NCBI RefSeq assembly: GCF_000735345.1
Contig: NZ_JMPJ01000018.1
Coordinates: forward strand, 62,001-126,000
Length of the DNA: 64,000 nt
Reading direction: 5' to 3'
From: Ewingella americana ATCC 33852
GTDB taxonomy: Bacteria; Pseudomonadota; Gammaproteobacteria; Enterobacterales; Enterobacteriaceae
A program made the translations under genes and the position numbers. Numbering within the stretch: position 1 is the first letter of the stretch; each line of letters begins with the position of its first letter. The notes beneath the pieces were generated by a model. It saw nothing but the letters and a program-made list of their open reading frames with translations, made no database searches and was not told where the DNA came from. Below, piece by piece: positions 8,399 through 16,998 of the stretch.

Positions 8399-10954
8399 TT
8401 ACACCATATCCTTCAGACGATAGATCCACTCCAGCGCCTGACGCGGCGAGAGTGAGTCGGCATCCAGCGCCTCCAGAGCTTCTACGGCTGGGGACACTTC
8501 TTCCGTCAGTAGCGCCAACTGCGGCCCGTCCACCTTGCTGGCTGCGGCGCTGTTGGACAGCGTTTCCAGCTCTTTCAGCTTCTGACGCGCACGTTTAATC
8601 ACGTCACGCGGCACGCCCGCCAGCGCGGCAACCGCCAGACCATAGCTCTTGCTGGCTGCTCCTTCCTGCACGCTGTGCATAAAGGCGATGGTGTCGCCGT
8701 GCTCGATGGCATCCAGATGGATATTCACCGTGCCTTCCATCTTCTCCGGCAGGGTGGTCAGTTCAAAATAGTGGGTGGCAAACAGCGTCATGGCTTTGAT
8801 ACGACTGGCGAGGTTCTCCGCACAGGCCCAAGCCAGAGACAGACCATCATAGGTCGAGGTGCCGCGCCCAATCTCATCCATCAGCACCAGACTGTTTTCA
8901 GTGGCGTTGTGCAGGATATTGGCGGTTTCGGTCATTTCGACCATAAAGGTGGAGCGGCCAGAAGCCAGATCGTCCGCCGCGCCTACGCGGGTGAAGATCC
9001 TGTCTACCGGGCCGATCACTGCCTGATCCGCCGGCACGTAGCAGCCAATGTGCGCCATCAGCACGATCAGCGCCGCCTGACGCATGTAAGTACTCTTACC
9101 GCCCATGTTCGGACCGGTGATGATCAGCATCCGGCGCTGCGGCGACATCGCCAGCGGGTTGGAGATAAACGGCTCGCTTAGCACCTGTTCCACTACCGGG
9201 TGACGACCCCCAGTGATGTTAATGCCCGGCTTCTCACTCAGCGTCGGGCAGGTGTAGTTCAGGGTGTAAGCGCGCTCGGCCAAATTGCTCAACACGTCCA
9301 GCTCGGCCAAGGCAGCCGCGCTTTGTTGCAGGGCATCAAGGTGCGGCATCAACAGGTCGAACAACTCTTCATACAGAGCTTTTTCAAGCGAAAGCGCCTT
9401 GCCCTTCGAGGTCAGAACCTTGTCTTCATACTCTTTCAACTCAGGAATAATGTAGCGCTCGGCATTTTTCAGCGTCTGGCGGCGCACATAGTGGATCGGC
9501 ACTAAGTGGCTCTGACCACGGCTGACCTGAATGAAATAGCCGTGTACGCCGTTAAAGCCAACCTTCAGCGTGTCCAACCCAAGCTTCTCGCGTTCGCGGA
9601 TCTCAAGCTGGTCGAGGTAATCCGTCGCGCCATCGGCCAATGCGCGCCATTCGTCTAACTCGGCGTTGTAGCCCGGCGCAATCACGCCGCCGTCACGCAC
9701 CAGCACGGGTGGAGATTCAATAATGGCGCGCTCTAGCAATTCCACCAGCTCGTTGAATTCGCCGCAGTTTTTGACCAGCGTCTGGATGTGCGCGGGTTCT
9801 AAAGGCTGGAGCAGGGCGCGGATCTCCGGCAGCTGCTGCAAGGCATGGCGCATACGAGCCAGATCGCGTGGACGTGCGCTGCGCAGAGCCAGACGAGCCA
9901 GGATCCTCTCTAAATCGCCGACTTGGCGCAGCACAGGCTGCAAATCGGGGGTGAGATCCTGCAAAGAGCCAAGCGCCTGCTGGCGATTCCGCAATACCTT
10001 GGCATCGCGGGTAGGCATGTGGATCCAGCGTTTGAGCATGCGGCTGCCCATTGGCGTTACCGCCTGATCCAGAATCGCCGCCAGCGTGTTTTCAACGCCG
10101 CCAGAGAGGTTTTGGGTCAGTTCCAGATTTCGGCGAGTGGCGGCATCCATAATAATGCCGTCCTGCAAACGTTCCATGGTCACGCCGCGAATGTGCGGCA
10201 GGGCGGTGCGCTGGGTATCTTTCACATATTGCAGCAGACATCCCGCCGCGCGCAGCGCCTGCGGAGCCTGTTCGACGCCAAAGCCGCTCAGGTCGCGAGT
10301 GCCAAACTGCAAGTTAAGCTGCTGCTTGGCGGTTTCCAGCTCGAACTCCCACATCGGGCGGCGGCGCAGGCCACGGCGCGACGAGATAAGCGACATGGAC
10401 TCGAAACTTTCAGGATAGAGCAGTTCGGCAGGGTTGGTGCGTTGGATCTCCGCCGCCATGGTTTCTAAATCTTCAGGCTGGGCCACGCGGAAGCGGCCTG
10501 AACTGATGTCCAGCGTGGCATAACCAAAGCCGCGACCGTCCTGCCAGATAGCCGCCAGCAGGTTGTCGTGGCGCTCGTTGAGCAGCGCTTCATCACTGAC
10601 CGTGCCGGGCGTCACAATGCGCACGACTTTACGTTCGACCGGCCCTTTACTTAGCGCCGGATCGCCGATTTGTTCGCAAATCGCCACGGATTCGCCCAGT
10701 TGCACCAGCTTGGCTAAATAGCCTTCCACGGCATGATAAGGCACGCCCGCCATAGGGATCGGCTCACCCGCCGAAGCGCCGCGCTTAGTCAGGGAGATAT
10801 CCAGCAGTTGCGATGCACGTCGCGCATCGTCATAAAACAGTTCGTAGAAGTCCCCCATACGATAAAACATCAAAATCTCTGGGTTTTCAGCTTTGAGGCG
10901 CAGGTACTGCTGCATCATCGGGGTATGGGAATCCAGGCTTGCATTATCAGTCAT
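8399..10954 (-). CDS. mutS: DNA mismatch repair ATPase MutS
   Basis: MutS recognises mismatches and small loops and recruits MutL. The 851-residue protein (E. coli 853) begins [21 protein letters not shown] and shows the mismatch-binding domain motif [15 protein letters not shown] (Phe-x-Glu reader). The long lever and clamp region follows. The ATPase has Walker [26 protein letters not shown] and FATHYFELT. The C-terminal dimerisation tail ends in [11 protein letters not shown]. It converges with rpoS. Its upstream region contains copy 1 of a 141-bp repeat whose second copy lies upstream of the fic gene. Confidence 0.97.
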   Translation of the reverse strand: MTDNASLDSHTPMMQQYLRLKAENPEILMFYRMGDFYELFYDDARRASQLLDISLTKRGASAGEPIPMAGVPYHAVEGYLAKLVQLGESVAICEQIGDPALSKGPVERKVVRIVTPGTVSDEALLNERHDNLLAAIWQDGRGFGYATLDISSGRFRVAQPEDLETMAAEIQRTNPAELLYPESFESMSLISSRRGLRRRPMWEFELETAKQQLNLQFGTRDLSGFGVEQAPQALRAAGCLLQYVKDTQRTALPHIRGVTMERLQDGIIMDAATRRNLELTQNLSGGVENTLAAILDQAVTPMGSRMLKRWIHMPTRDAKVLRNRQQALGSLQDLTPDLQPVLRQVGDLERILARLALRSARPRDLARMRHALQQLPEIRALLQPLEPAHIQTLVKNCGEFNELVELLERAIIESPPVLVRDGGVIAPGYNAELDEWRALADGATDYLDQLEIREREKLGLDTLKVGFNGVHGYFIQVSRGQSHLVPIHYVRRQTLKNAERYIIPELKEYEDKVLTSKGKALSLEKALYEELFDLLMPHLDALQQSAAALAELDVLSNLAERAYTLNYTCPTLSEKPGINITGGRHPVVEQVLSEPFISNPLAMSPQRRMLIITGPNMGGKSTYMRQAALIVLMAHIGCYVPADQAVIGPVDRIFTRVGAADDLASGRSTFMVEMTETANILHNATENSLVLMDEIGRGTSTYDGLSLAWACAENLASRIKAMTLFATHYFELTTLPEKMEGTVNIHLDAIEHGDTIAFMHSVQEGAASKSYGLAVAALAGVPRDVIKRARQKLKELETLSNSAAASKVDGPQLALLTEEVSPAVEALEALDADSLSPRQALEWIYRLKDMV

Positions 10955-11002
10955 AGACTTCGTCTTATTAATCCATTGAATTTAAAGTTGATTGTGATTT
11001 TT

Positions 11003-11143
11003 TATTGTTGTCATTCGTCATCACGTTTTGGCTAAGAGAATCCGCATTTGTGACTCGAAGAGTCGCGGATTTTCACCCCGCTATACTAGCCCAGCGAGCA
11101 ATCTGCTGTCACAGGTAAAAGTTCGAGAGGGGCCGCAAAGTGA
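11003..11143. repeat. 141-bp direct repeat, copy 1 (upstream of mutS)
   Basis: This segment matches bases 12141-12281 in the same orientation without gaps, with four differences that I can count by eye. It starts about 50 bp before the mutS start codon. It contains a GACTC-GAA-GAGTC hairpin, a TATACT element on the plus strand and, read on the minus strand, a GTGACA-N18-TAGTAT arrangement that could be a promoter pointing towards mutS. The repeat ends in GAGAGG-GGCCGCAAA-GTG. Confidence 0.92.
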
Positions 11144-11305
11144 AATTGCAATGACCCTTTGGAGTTGCATGGACTTAAGATAGTCAGTGAGAGATGCACT
11201 GGGCGGCGTGTTTTTGGGGAGTGGATTCTGTGAAGAGTTATCTAAACTTTGATATACTCACTATCGGTACTTATGACCTGCAAATTTGCGTTTTTAGGAG
11301 CCAAA

Positions 11306-11473
11306 ATGAGCGATAACAAAAAAATGCGTGGTTCTTACACCAAGCCATCTCGTACTGACATTGCGCGCTCTGTCGCAACGTCGACGGCGGTTGAAACGGG
11401 TCAGCCCTCTGACAGGGTTGAAGCTTCACTTGAAGCGGCGCGCAAAAAATTCGCACATCTCCGCCTTGCCTAA
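11306..11473 (+). CDS. Small protein convergent with fic; possible regulator or antitoxin
   Basis: This 55-residue protein begins MSDNKKMRGSYTKPSRTD and ends KKFAHLRLA. ATG 11306 has a strong AGGAG (11296-11300) at 5-bp spacing; an upstream in-frame start at 11249 is less likely. Its TAA overlaps the fic stop by four bases in tail-to-tail orientation. It contains STAVETG, which resembles only partly the (S/T)xxxE(G/N) inhibitory motif of Fic antitoxins. The position inside the repeat-bounded cassette suggests a functional link to Fic, but I do not recognise the family with certainty. Convergent placement would be unusual for a toxin-antitoxin pair. Confidence 0.6.
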   Translation: MSDNKKMRGSYTKPSRTDIARSVATSTAVETGQPSDRVEASLEAARKKFAHLRLA

Positions 11474-12087
11474 TCCCTTCTTAATGCCGTGCTAGTCCAG
11501 TGTTTCATCGGCTCGTAGTTCATTGATATTCCCGCGTGAATAGCCGAGATATATTGGGCTTTGTTTTGCTCCCAGCTTTGATAATCCAACGTTTTATACC
11601 CAGCCTGAACCGCCATCACGTCAGCCAACAGTCGTGACAAACGCCCGTTTCCTTCCCTAAAGGGATGAATGAGTATCAGCTCAACGTGGATTATGGCGAT
11701 AGCTTCAACTAACTGTTCTTCGCTCATATCTACACAGGGCGTGTAACGACCAAGATATTGCCTATCGAAATCGTTCAGCAACTTGGCCACGCGTGTCGAC
11801 GGGGCAAACATAAAGCCCCCTTTGCTGATATTCACCGTCCTTTCTTGACCCGCCCATTCATAGATGTTGCCTAACCAGCGATGGTGCCAACTTTTCAGCA
11901 TCCCAACGCTGAGCTGCCCTAGCGGAAAATATTGCTCAAAAACAGACTGATAGAGCTGCTCGAGTAGCACCAGCTCGGCACTGTCGATCTCGTCTGCAAC
12001 AGTAACCCCAAGTTTATTCGCCAAAACCTCTCCGCCAGAATCTTTCTCATACTGACCTTCGTTACTAGACACGTGGTATCGGTTCAT
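11470..12087 (-). CDS. fic: Fic-family protein (predicted AMP-transferase)
   Basis: From ATG 12087 (MNRYHVSSNEGQYEKDSGG) the protein has 205 residues. The full catalytic motif HPFREGNGRLSR lies at residues 141-152 and fits HxFx(D/E)GNGRxxR exactly, as expected for transfer of AMP from ATP to a target hydroxyl. A flap segment (GGFMFAP, about 90-96) and the preceding helical NIYEWAGQERTV also match the Fic fold. The frame is open upstream to a GTG at 12192 inside the direct repeat, so a longer start is possible but has weaker family support. No clear (S/T)xxxE(G/N) inhibitory motif is seen within the protein. The target is unknown; toxin or regulatory roles are both possible. Confidence 0.88.
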   Translation of the reverse strand: MNRYHVSSNEGQYEKDSGGEVLANKLGVTVADEIDSAELVLLEQLYQSVFEQYFPLGQLSVGMLKSWHHRWLGNIYEWAGQERTVNISKGGFMFAPSTRVAKLLNDFDRQYLGRYTPCVDMSEEQLVEAIAIIHVELILIHPFREGNGRLSRLLADVMAVQAGYKTLDYQSWEQNKAQYISAIHAGISMNYEPMKHWTSTALRRD

Positions 12088-12140
12088 GAGTACGCTCGGG
12101 AAGGGTGATTGCAGGAGAGGGGAACTTATTTTGTGATGTT

Positions 12141-12281
12141 TATTGTTGTCATTCGTCATCACGTTTTGGCTAAGAGAGTCCGCGTTTGTCACTCGAAGAG
12201 TCGCGGATTTTCACCCCGCTATACTAGCCCAGCGAGCAATCTGCTGTCACAGGTAAAAGTTCGAGAGGAGCCGCAAAGTGA
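12141..12281. repeat. 141-bp direct repeat, copy 2 (upstream of fic)
   Basis: This copy matches 11003-11143. The four differences include a change that spoils one arm of the small GACTC/GAGTC hairpin. It lies immediately upstream of fic on the minus strand, just as copy 1 lies upstream of mutS. The two copies are 1,138 bp apart and enclose the fic cassette, so recombination between them would remove it cleanly and restore one mutS upstream region. Confidence 0.92.
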
Positions 12282-13319
12282 GAATGTAAATCCCTGCAAC
12301 AAGTTGGGTTAAATGAGGTTTGCCGCAAGGGTAGAGGGCCGTCTGGCAACAGGCTCAACGTTAAAAAGTAGACATTAGAAGTTTAGGCGGGGGAATCACA
12401 GCGTAAAGGCTATTTTGTTGGATTTTTGTTATGAGTTTTAGCAGCAGAAAGGGGGAGAAAACAGTTCAGTTGACGCTGGGGCTAGCGCATTTAATTCCCT
12501 AAAAATTAATATGATTATCATTTTTACTTAACCATAACTTGTGAGTTTTATCCTAATCCTCTTCGTTTTAACCTCCCTTCACGTTAGTGCCATTTGGCTT
12601 AACTACACTTTTTATGCCAAAAGAGAATTTCTATATTCCATTTGGAGATATTAAAAACCGATCTAAATCAACCTGATAGAATATTCAAAAAAAAATCTAA
12701 TAAAAACAGTCTATAAATGTAATCGCTTATCTTAATTGATGTTCCGCGCTGTTACCCCCGTTGTAAATATGTAAAGGTTTAGTAAAATGATCAGCATTAC
12801 TGAACAATAACATTAGTTACTTATCTCTAGATTAGGATTAGTCTGCTTCCTAAGGGCGGTAGCGTTCCCGATCGCTAGCACTTTGAAATGCTTTGTAACG
12901 GAATCGCGAAAACTGACACTTATTGGCCAGGTTTCCGCTTGATTCAATCCGTTTATTGTTAGCTGATGTGGTCAAAAAATGCTCGGGCCACGCGAATGAG
13001 TTCTGTGATGTGAAAGTGGTTAACTTTCCCCCTAAATGACGTAGGGACAGCAGCGTTTTATCCAATCTTTTAAGATGATGTTGGATAATTTAAAGTGGAT
13101 TTTTCCATCAATCTTATTTCCGCTAGCCTTGCTACATCTCCCTCCGTCGGTTGTTACTGCATTAATCCCCAACGTCTGGTTTTCATTTTCCCTGAGTTTT
13201 ATTCAGGCCCGCTCTCTGTCTGGCCTGATGTAAAGCTTGGGCGCAATCGCCGTGCCTGATGGCAACGGGATTCAGCTTGTACTTCAAGAAATCTTTATTT
13301 TTCAATTAACTGCCAAATC
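12282..13319. other. 1.04-kb AT-rich region before the T6SS operon without a convincing gene
   Basis: No open frame here has both a credible start and recognisable protein features. The only sizeable frame (minus strand, 12850-13065, 71 codons) matches nothing I know. The region is clearly richer in A+T than its neighbours. It contains a Fur-box-like site at 12507-12525 and presumably holds the T6SS promoter. A plain TCAGGCC/GGCCTGA hairpin lies at 13203-13228. Confidence 0.5.
12507..12525. promoter_or_regulatory. Candidate Fur box upstream of the T6SS operon
   Basis: Read on the minus strand, the 19 bases AAAAATGATAATCATATTA match the classical Fur consensus GATAATGATAATCATTATC at 14 of 19 positions, including the whole central ATGATAATCAT. 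Fur control of T6SS clusters is known in some enterobacteria. The site lies about 800 bp before the first T6SS gene, so a direct link is uncertain. Confidence 0.4.
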
Positions 13320-13832
13320 ATGAGGCTTATGGTGAAAATTCAAATCGCGCTTTCTCTGCTTTTAGTTGCATTGGTTTCTGGCTGTAAAGCGCCGCCACCG
13401 CCACCTGTCACTGATGACACCGTGGTTTCCAGCACGGTTGATGGCGTCACCTTGACCTACCGTCACGCGGTTACGCCGCCGACCACTTTCACCCCGGTGA
13501 ATGCTGAGTATCGTGCGCTGTATAACGCCTCGGTGATGACCACCCCTGACTTCGGCGGCAAGTTGGTGCGCCAACTGGTGAACGGCCAGACCTTCACCGT
13601 GCTGGGTGCGGTTGAGAACAACTGGTTAGCCGTGGCGGAAACCGGGCAGGAGCAGATGTTGGGCTATGTGCCACTGCGAGCTGGCGTTAAAAGCGAGTTG
13701 TATGAGCAAACTCTGAAGGCGGATGCGCGCCGCGTACGTCGTGCCGCACCAGCGAAGAAAACCTGTGTTTCGGTGAATGGCGATGGTCAAGCTTGCCGTA
13801 ACAGCAGCAGCGGTACTTGGATTATCAACTAA
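13320..13832 (+). CDS. T6SS-linked SH3-like lipoprotein
   Basis: This 170-residue protein has a signal peptide and lipobox (LLLVALVSGC, Cys about 22), a proline run (APPPPPV), and a central region resembling a bacterial SH3 domain (GGKLVRQLVNGQTFTVLGAVENNWLAVAE). The basic tail has two cysteines (KKTCVSVNGDGQACR). It directly precedes tssJ and probably belongs to the T6SS operon as an accessory envelope lipoprotein. Start choice is uncertain: ATG 13320, ATG 13329 or GTG 13332. The last has a GAGG at good spacing. The function is unknown. Confidence 0.75.
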   Translation: MRLMVKIQIALSLLLVALVSGCKAPPPPPVTDDTVVSSTVDGVTLTYRHAVTPPTTFTPVNAEYRALYNASVMTTPDFGGKLVRQLVNGQTFTVLGAVENNWLAVAETGQEQMLGYVPLRAGVKSELYEQTLKADARRVRRAAPAKKTCVSVNGDGQACRNSSSGTWIIN

Positions 13833-13852
13833 ACCGCGTAGGCGGGTACCCT

Positions 13853-14368
13853 ATGATAACTTTACGTTTTTTTCGGCGTCCGGCTCTCTGGGCGCTGTTC
13901 CTGTCAGTGACGGTGTTGCTGACAGGCTGTCTCTCCTCTTCACACAGCGTTCCTTCTCGCTACGGATTGCAGTTTCAGGCTCATCCGCAGGTCAATGACT
14001 CTGCGCCACTTAAAGTGCGCGTGATGTTGTTGAAATCGGATGCGGATTTTATGTCAGCGGATTTCTACTCTCTGCAAAACAACCCTCAGGCGGTGCTGGG
14101 CGGCAACTTGCTTAACACCGAGCAGTTCTTCCTGATGTCAGGCCAGTTAAGCAAAAAGATTTCAGGACAGAGCACGGCTGACGCCCGTTACATCGGCATC
14201 ATGGCGGAGTACCAGTCGCTGGATGGTAAAAAGTGGCGCATCTCGCTGCCCTTGCCTGACCCCTCTGAGAGCAGTGCCTGGAAAGTGTGGCAATGGTCTT
14301 CTGATGAGCTGAACGCCGAGATTATTGTGGATGTCAGCGGAATTCGGATGGTTAAAGACAACCACTAA
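13853..14368 (+). CDS. tssJ: Type VI secretion lipoprotein TssJ
   Basis: TssJ is the outer-membrane lipoprotein of the T6SS membrane complex and contacts the periplasmic end of TssM. The 171-residue protein has a signal peptide with lipobox VLLTGC (Cys about 24) and a transthyretin-like beta-sandwich region (PLKVRVMLLKSDADFMSADFYSLQNN, LGGNLLNTEQFFLMSGQ, YIGIMAEYQSLDGKKWR). An in-frame upstream start at 13817 would extend into the preceding gene's end and lacks the signal peptide, so ATG 13853 is chosen. It is followed by tssK-tssL-tssM. Confidence 0.92.
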   Translation: MITLRFFRRPALWALFLSVTVLLTGCLSSSHSVPSRYGLQFQAHPQVNDSAPLKVRVMLLKSDADFMSADFYSLQNNPQAVLGGNLLNTEQFFLMSGQLSKKISGQSTADARYIGIMAEYQSLDGKKWRISLPLPDPSESSAWKVWQWSSDELNAEIIVDVSGIRMVKDNH

Positions 14369-14389
14369 CGCCCTGAAACGGAAGCGATT

Positions 14390-15736
14390 ATGACTAAAGC
14401 AGCAAAAGTGGTGTGGACCGAAGGCATGTTCCTGCGTCCCCACCATTTCCAGCAATCTGAAAGCTACCTGTTGAGTCAGGTACGCGAGTGGGGCACTGCG
14501 CAGCGTCCATACATGTGGGGCTTCTTTGATCTTCAATTCGACGACGCGATGCTGCGACACGGCAATGTTGCCCTGACCAGCGCCAGCGGCATTTTGCCGG
14601 ATGGCACGCCCTTTGCCTTTAGCAACAGCCGTCAGGCCCCGCCGCCATTGGCGATTGGCGACAATCAGACCGGGCAGAAGGTGGTGTTGGCACTGCCCGC
14701 GCGCCGCGATGGCCGCGAAGAGGTGATCTTCAGCGAAGCCGCCGATTCTCTCGCCCGCCATATCAGCTTTGAGGCAGAAGCCGACGATTGCAATGAAATG
14801 TCGATTGGCCCGGCGGTGATGCAGTTCAGCCAGCTACGCCTGCGCCTGATGCTGGAAAGCGATTTGACGGCGGAGTGGACCGCCATCGGCGTGGCGCTGG
14901 TGGTGGAGAAGCGCAACGACAGCCAGTTGCGCCTCGATAACGGCTATATCCCGCCGATGTTGAATGCTATCGAGAATCCGCTGATCTTTAGTTTTATCAA
15001 TGACATTAAAGGCTTACTGGAACAGCGCAGTCAGCAAATTGGCCAGCGACTCCAGCAGCCGGGGCGATTTAATAACTCCGACATGGTCGACTTCATGCTG
15101 TTGGCGCTGATCAACCAGCACATCGGCGTGGTCAATCACCTGCACAGCCTGCCGCAACTGCATCCCGAACAGCTGTTCAGCCAGTGGCTGGGGCTGGCGA
15201 CCGAACTGAGCACTTACACTCCGCAGCGCGCCTGCGAGGGCAGCGGGCTGCCGGTCTATCACCATGATGATCTGGCGCGCAGCTTTAACGAGCTGACGCT
15301 AATGCTGCGCCAGCGGCTGTCCATAGTCATGGAGGAGAATGCCATTCAGCTGCCGCTGATCGAGCGCTCCCACGGGCTGAATGTGGCGACGGTGCCGGAT
15401 GCCAATATGATCCGCGAATTCGGTTTCGTGCTGGCGGTAAAAGCCAATGTGCCAAGCGAGATGCTCAACACCCACTTCCCGGCGCAGATGAAAGTCGCGC
15501 CGGTGACCAAAATCCGCGATTTGGTTCAGCTTCAACTGCCGGGCATTGTGCTGCGCGCCATGCCGTCCGCGCCGCCGCAGATCCCTTGGCATGCGGGCTA
15601 CAGCTACTTCCAGCTGGAAAAAGGCGGAGAGCTGTGGAAGGAAATGAATAAATCTGGCGCTTTTGCTCTGCACCTTGCAGGTGAATTTCCCGGTCTGGAC
15701 ATGGCGTTCTGGGCCGTCCGCGACGTCTCTGCCTGA
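14390..15736 (+). CDS. tssK: Type VI secretion baseplate protein TssK
   Basis: TssK connects the T6SS baseplate to the membrane complex. The 448-residue length is typical, and the conserved N-terminus is present (KVVWTEGMFLRPHHFQQSE). So are the middle SFNELTLMLRQRLSIVM segment and the C-terminal YSYFQLEKGGELWKEMNKSGAFALHLAGEFPGLDMAFWAVR. A GGAAG ribosome binding site lies before ATG 14390. It sits between tssJ and tssL in the usual membrane-complex block. Confidence 0.95.
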   Translation: MTKAAKVVWTEGMFLRPHHFQQSESYLLSQVREWGTAQRPYMWGFFDLQFDDAMLRHGNVALTSASGILPDGTPFAFSNSRQAPPPLAIGDNQTGQKVVLALPARRDGREEVIFSEAADSLARHISFEAEADDCNEMSIGPAVMQFSQLRLRLMLESDLTAEWTAIGVALVVEKRNDSQLRLDNGYIPPMLNAIENPLIFSFINDIKGLLEQRSQQIGQRLQQPGRFNNSDMVDFMLLALINQHIGVVNHLHSLPQLHPEQLFSQWLGLATELSTYTPQRACEGSGLPVYHHDDLARSFNELTLMLRQRLSIVMEENAIQLPLIERSHGLNVATVPDANMIREFGFVLAVKANVPSEMLNTHFPAQMKVAPVTKIRDLVQLQLPGIVLRAMPSAPPQIPWHAGYSYFQLEKGGELWKEMNKSGAFALHLAGEFPGLDMAFWAVRDVSA

Positions 15737-15757
15737 CTGAACTGGTGAGTAAAAAAT

Positions 15758-16996
15758 ATGCAGGAATTACACTCTGGCGGCAGAGAAGCAGGCATGACGG
15801 AGGCGTGGCGCGATAATGCGCTGGTCGCTGCGGCCAACCCTTTGCTCAATGCCATTCCCCAAATTCGTCATTCGGTCAGCCATGCAGACCCCGCGGGGCT
15901 GCGTCAGCGCTTAATCGAAGAAATTCAACGCTTTGAAGTGCGCAGCCAGAACGCCGGCTTGTCTTATGAGACCATTGTTGGCGCGCGCTACTGCCTGTGT
16001 ACGGCGCTGGATGAAGCCGCCGCGCTGACCCCGTGGGGTGGCAACAGCGTCTGGCCGAGCAGCGGCCTGCTGGTGACTTTCCACAATGAAACTTGGGGCG
16101 GCGAGAAGTTTTTCCAGCTGTTGGCGAAGCTGTCGCAAAAGCCGCGTGACCACCTGTTTCTGCTGGAGCTGATCTATTTCTGTCTGATGCTCGGCTTTGA
16201 AGGGCGCTATCGCGTGCTGGATAACGGCCGCTCGCAGCTGGAGACTATTCGCCAGCGCCTGTTACAGATGATTCATTCGGTGCGCGGGGCCTACGCGCTG
16301 CCGCTTTCTCCGCATCCTTACGACCAGCCGACACAGAAGAAGCTGTGGCGTCCGGCGATCCCGCTGTGGGCGTGGACCGCGGTGGTGGGCTTTCTGGCCT
16401 GCTTGTTCTATATCGGCCTGAACTGGAGACTCGGCACGGCCACCACGCCGGTGCTGGCTTCTATCTACCAAAGTTCGCTGCCGGAAGTCTCTATCCAGAA
16501 CCCTGCGCCGCGACCGGCTGCCATCCTTGATTTAAAAAGCTTCCTGCGTCCTGAAATTGAGCAGGGACTGGTATCGGTTCGCGACGAGGCAGACCAAAGC
16601 GTGGTGACGCTGAAAGGCGACGGACTGTTCCCATCCGCGTCCACCACGGTGCGCGGCAACTACCAGCCGGTTATTCAGCGTATCGCCAAAGCAATGGACG
16701 GCGTCAGCGGCAAAATATTGGTGGCGGGCTACTCCGATAATCTGCCGATTCGCAGCGCGCGCTTTGCTTCCAACTATGAACTGTCACTTGAGCGAGCAGA
16801 ATCGGTGCAGAAATTGCTGCAAAAGCATCTGCGTCAGCCAGACCGTGTTAAGGCCGAAGGGCGGGGCGATTCCAATGCTATCGCGCCAAACAATACGGCT
16901 GAAAACCGCGCCCGCAACCGCCGGGTTGAAATCACTCTGCTCGTTGCGCCTGCGAATACTCAGGCACAGCTCAACGGTCTGCCCCAAGGAAATTAA
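15758..16996 (+). CDS. tssL: Type VI secretion protein TssL with C-terminal OmpA-like peptidoglycan-binding domain
   Basis: The N-terminal cytoplasmic DotU/IcmH-like domain (about 1-200) includes NPLLNAIPQIR, the YCLCTALDEAA motif and FFQLLAKLSQ. One transmembrane helix follows (about 204-224, PLWAWTAVVGFLACLFYIGL). The periplasmic OmpA/MotB-type domain (about 290-400) carries GYSDNLPI, ASNYELSLERAESV and the NRARNRRVEI motif that binds diaminopimelate in this family. TssL with TssM and TssJ forms the envelope-spanning channel. Fusion to the OmpA domain anchors the complex to the cell wall directly, so no separate TagL is needed. Confidence 0.95.
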   Translation: MQELHSGGREAGMTEAWRDNALVAAANPLLNAIPQIRHSVSHADPAGLRQRLIEEIQRFEVRSQNAGLSYETIVGARYCLCTALDEAAALTPWGGNSVWPSSGLLVTFHNETWGGEKFFQLLAKLSQKPRDHLFLLELIYFCLMLGFEGRYRVLDNGRSQLETIRQRLLQMIHSVRGAYALPLSPHPYDQPTQKKLWRPAIPLWAWTAVVGFLACLFYIGLNWRLGTATTPVLASIYQSSLPEVSIQNPAPRPAAILDLKSFLRPEIEQGLVSVRDEADQSVVTLKGDGLFPSASTTVRGNYQPVIQRIAKAMDGVSGKILVAGYSDNLPIRSARFASNYELSLERAESVQKLLQKHLRQPDRVKAEGRGDSNAIAPNNTAENRARNRRVEITLLVAPANTQAQLNGLPQGN

Positions 16997-16998
16997 GG

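Noticed and set aside
8675-10468. Several long plus-strand frames inside mutS
   Set aside because: They are antisense shadows of a highly conserved, GC-rich gene, and their translations show no family features.
11003-12281. Repeat-flanked cassette as a composite transposon
   Set aside because: The 141-bp repeats carry no transposase gene or terminal inverted repeats. They look like a duplicated promoter region and not like insertion sequences.
12850-13065. 71-codon minus-strand frame in the region before the T6SS
   Set aside because: No convincing ribosome binding site, no recognisable family, and composition like the surrounding non-coding DNA.
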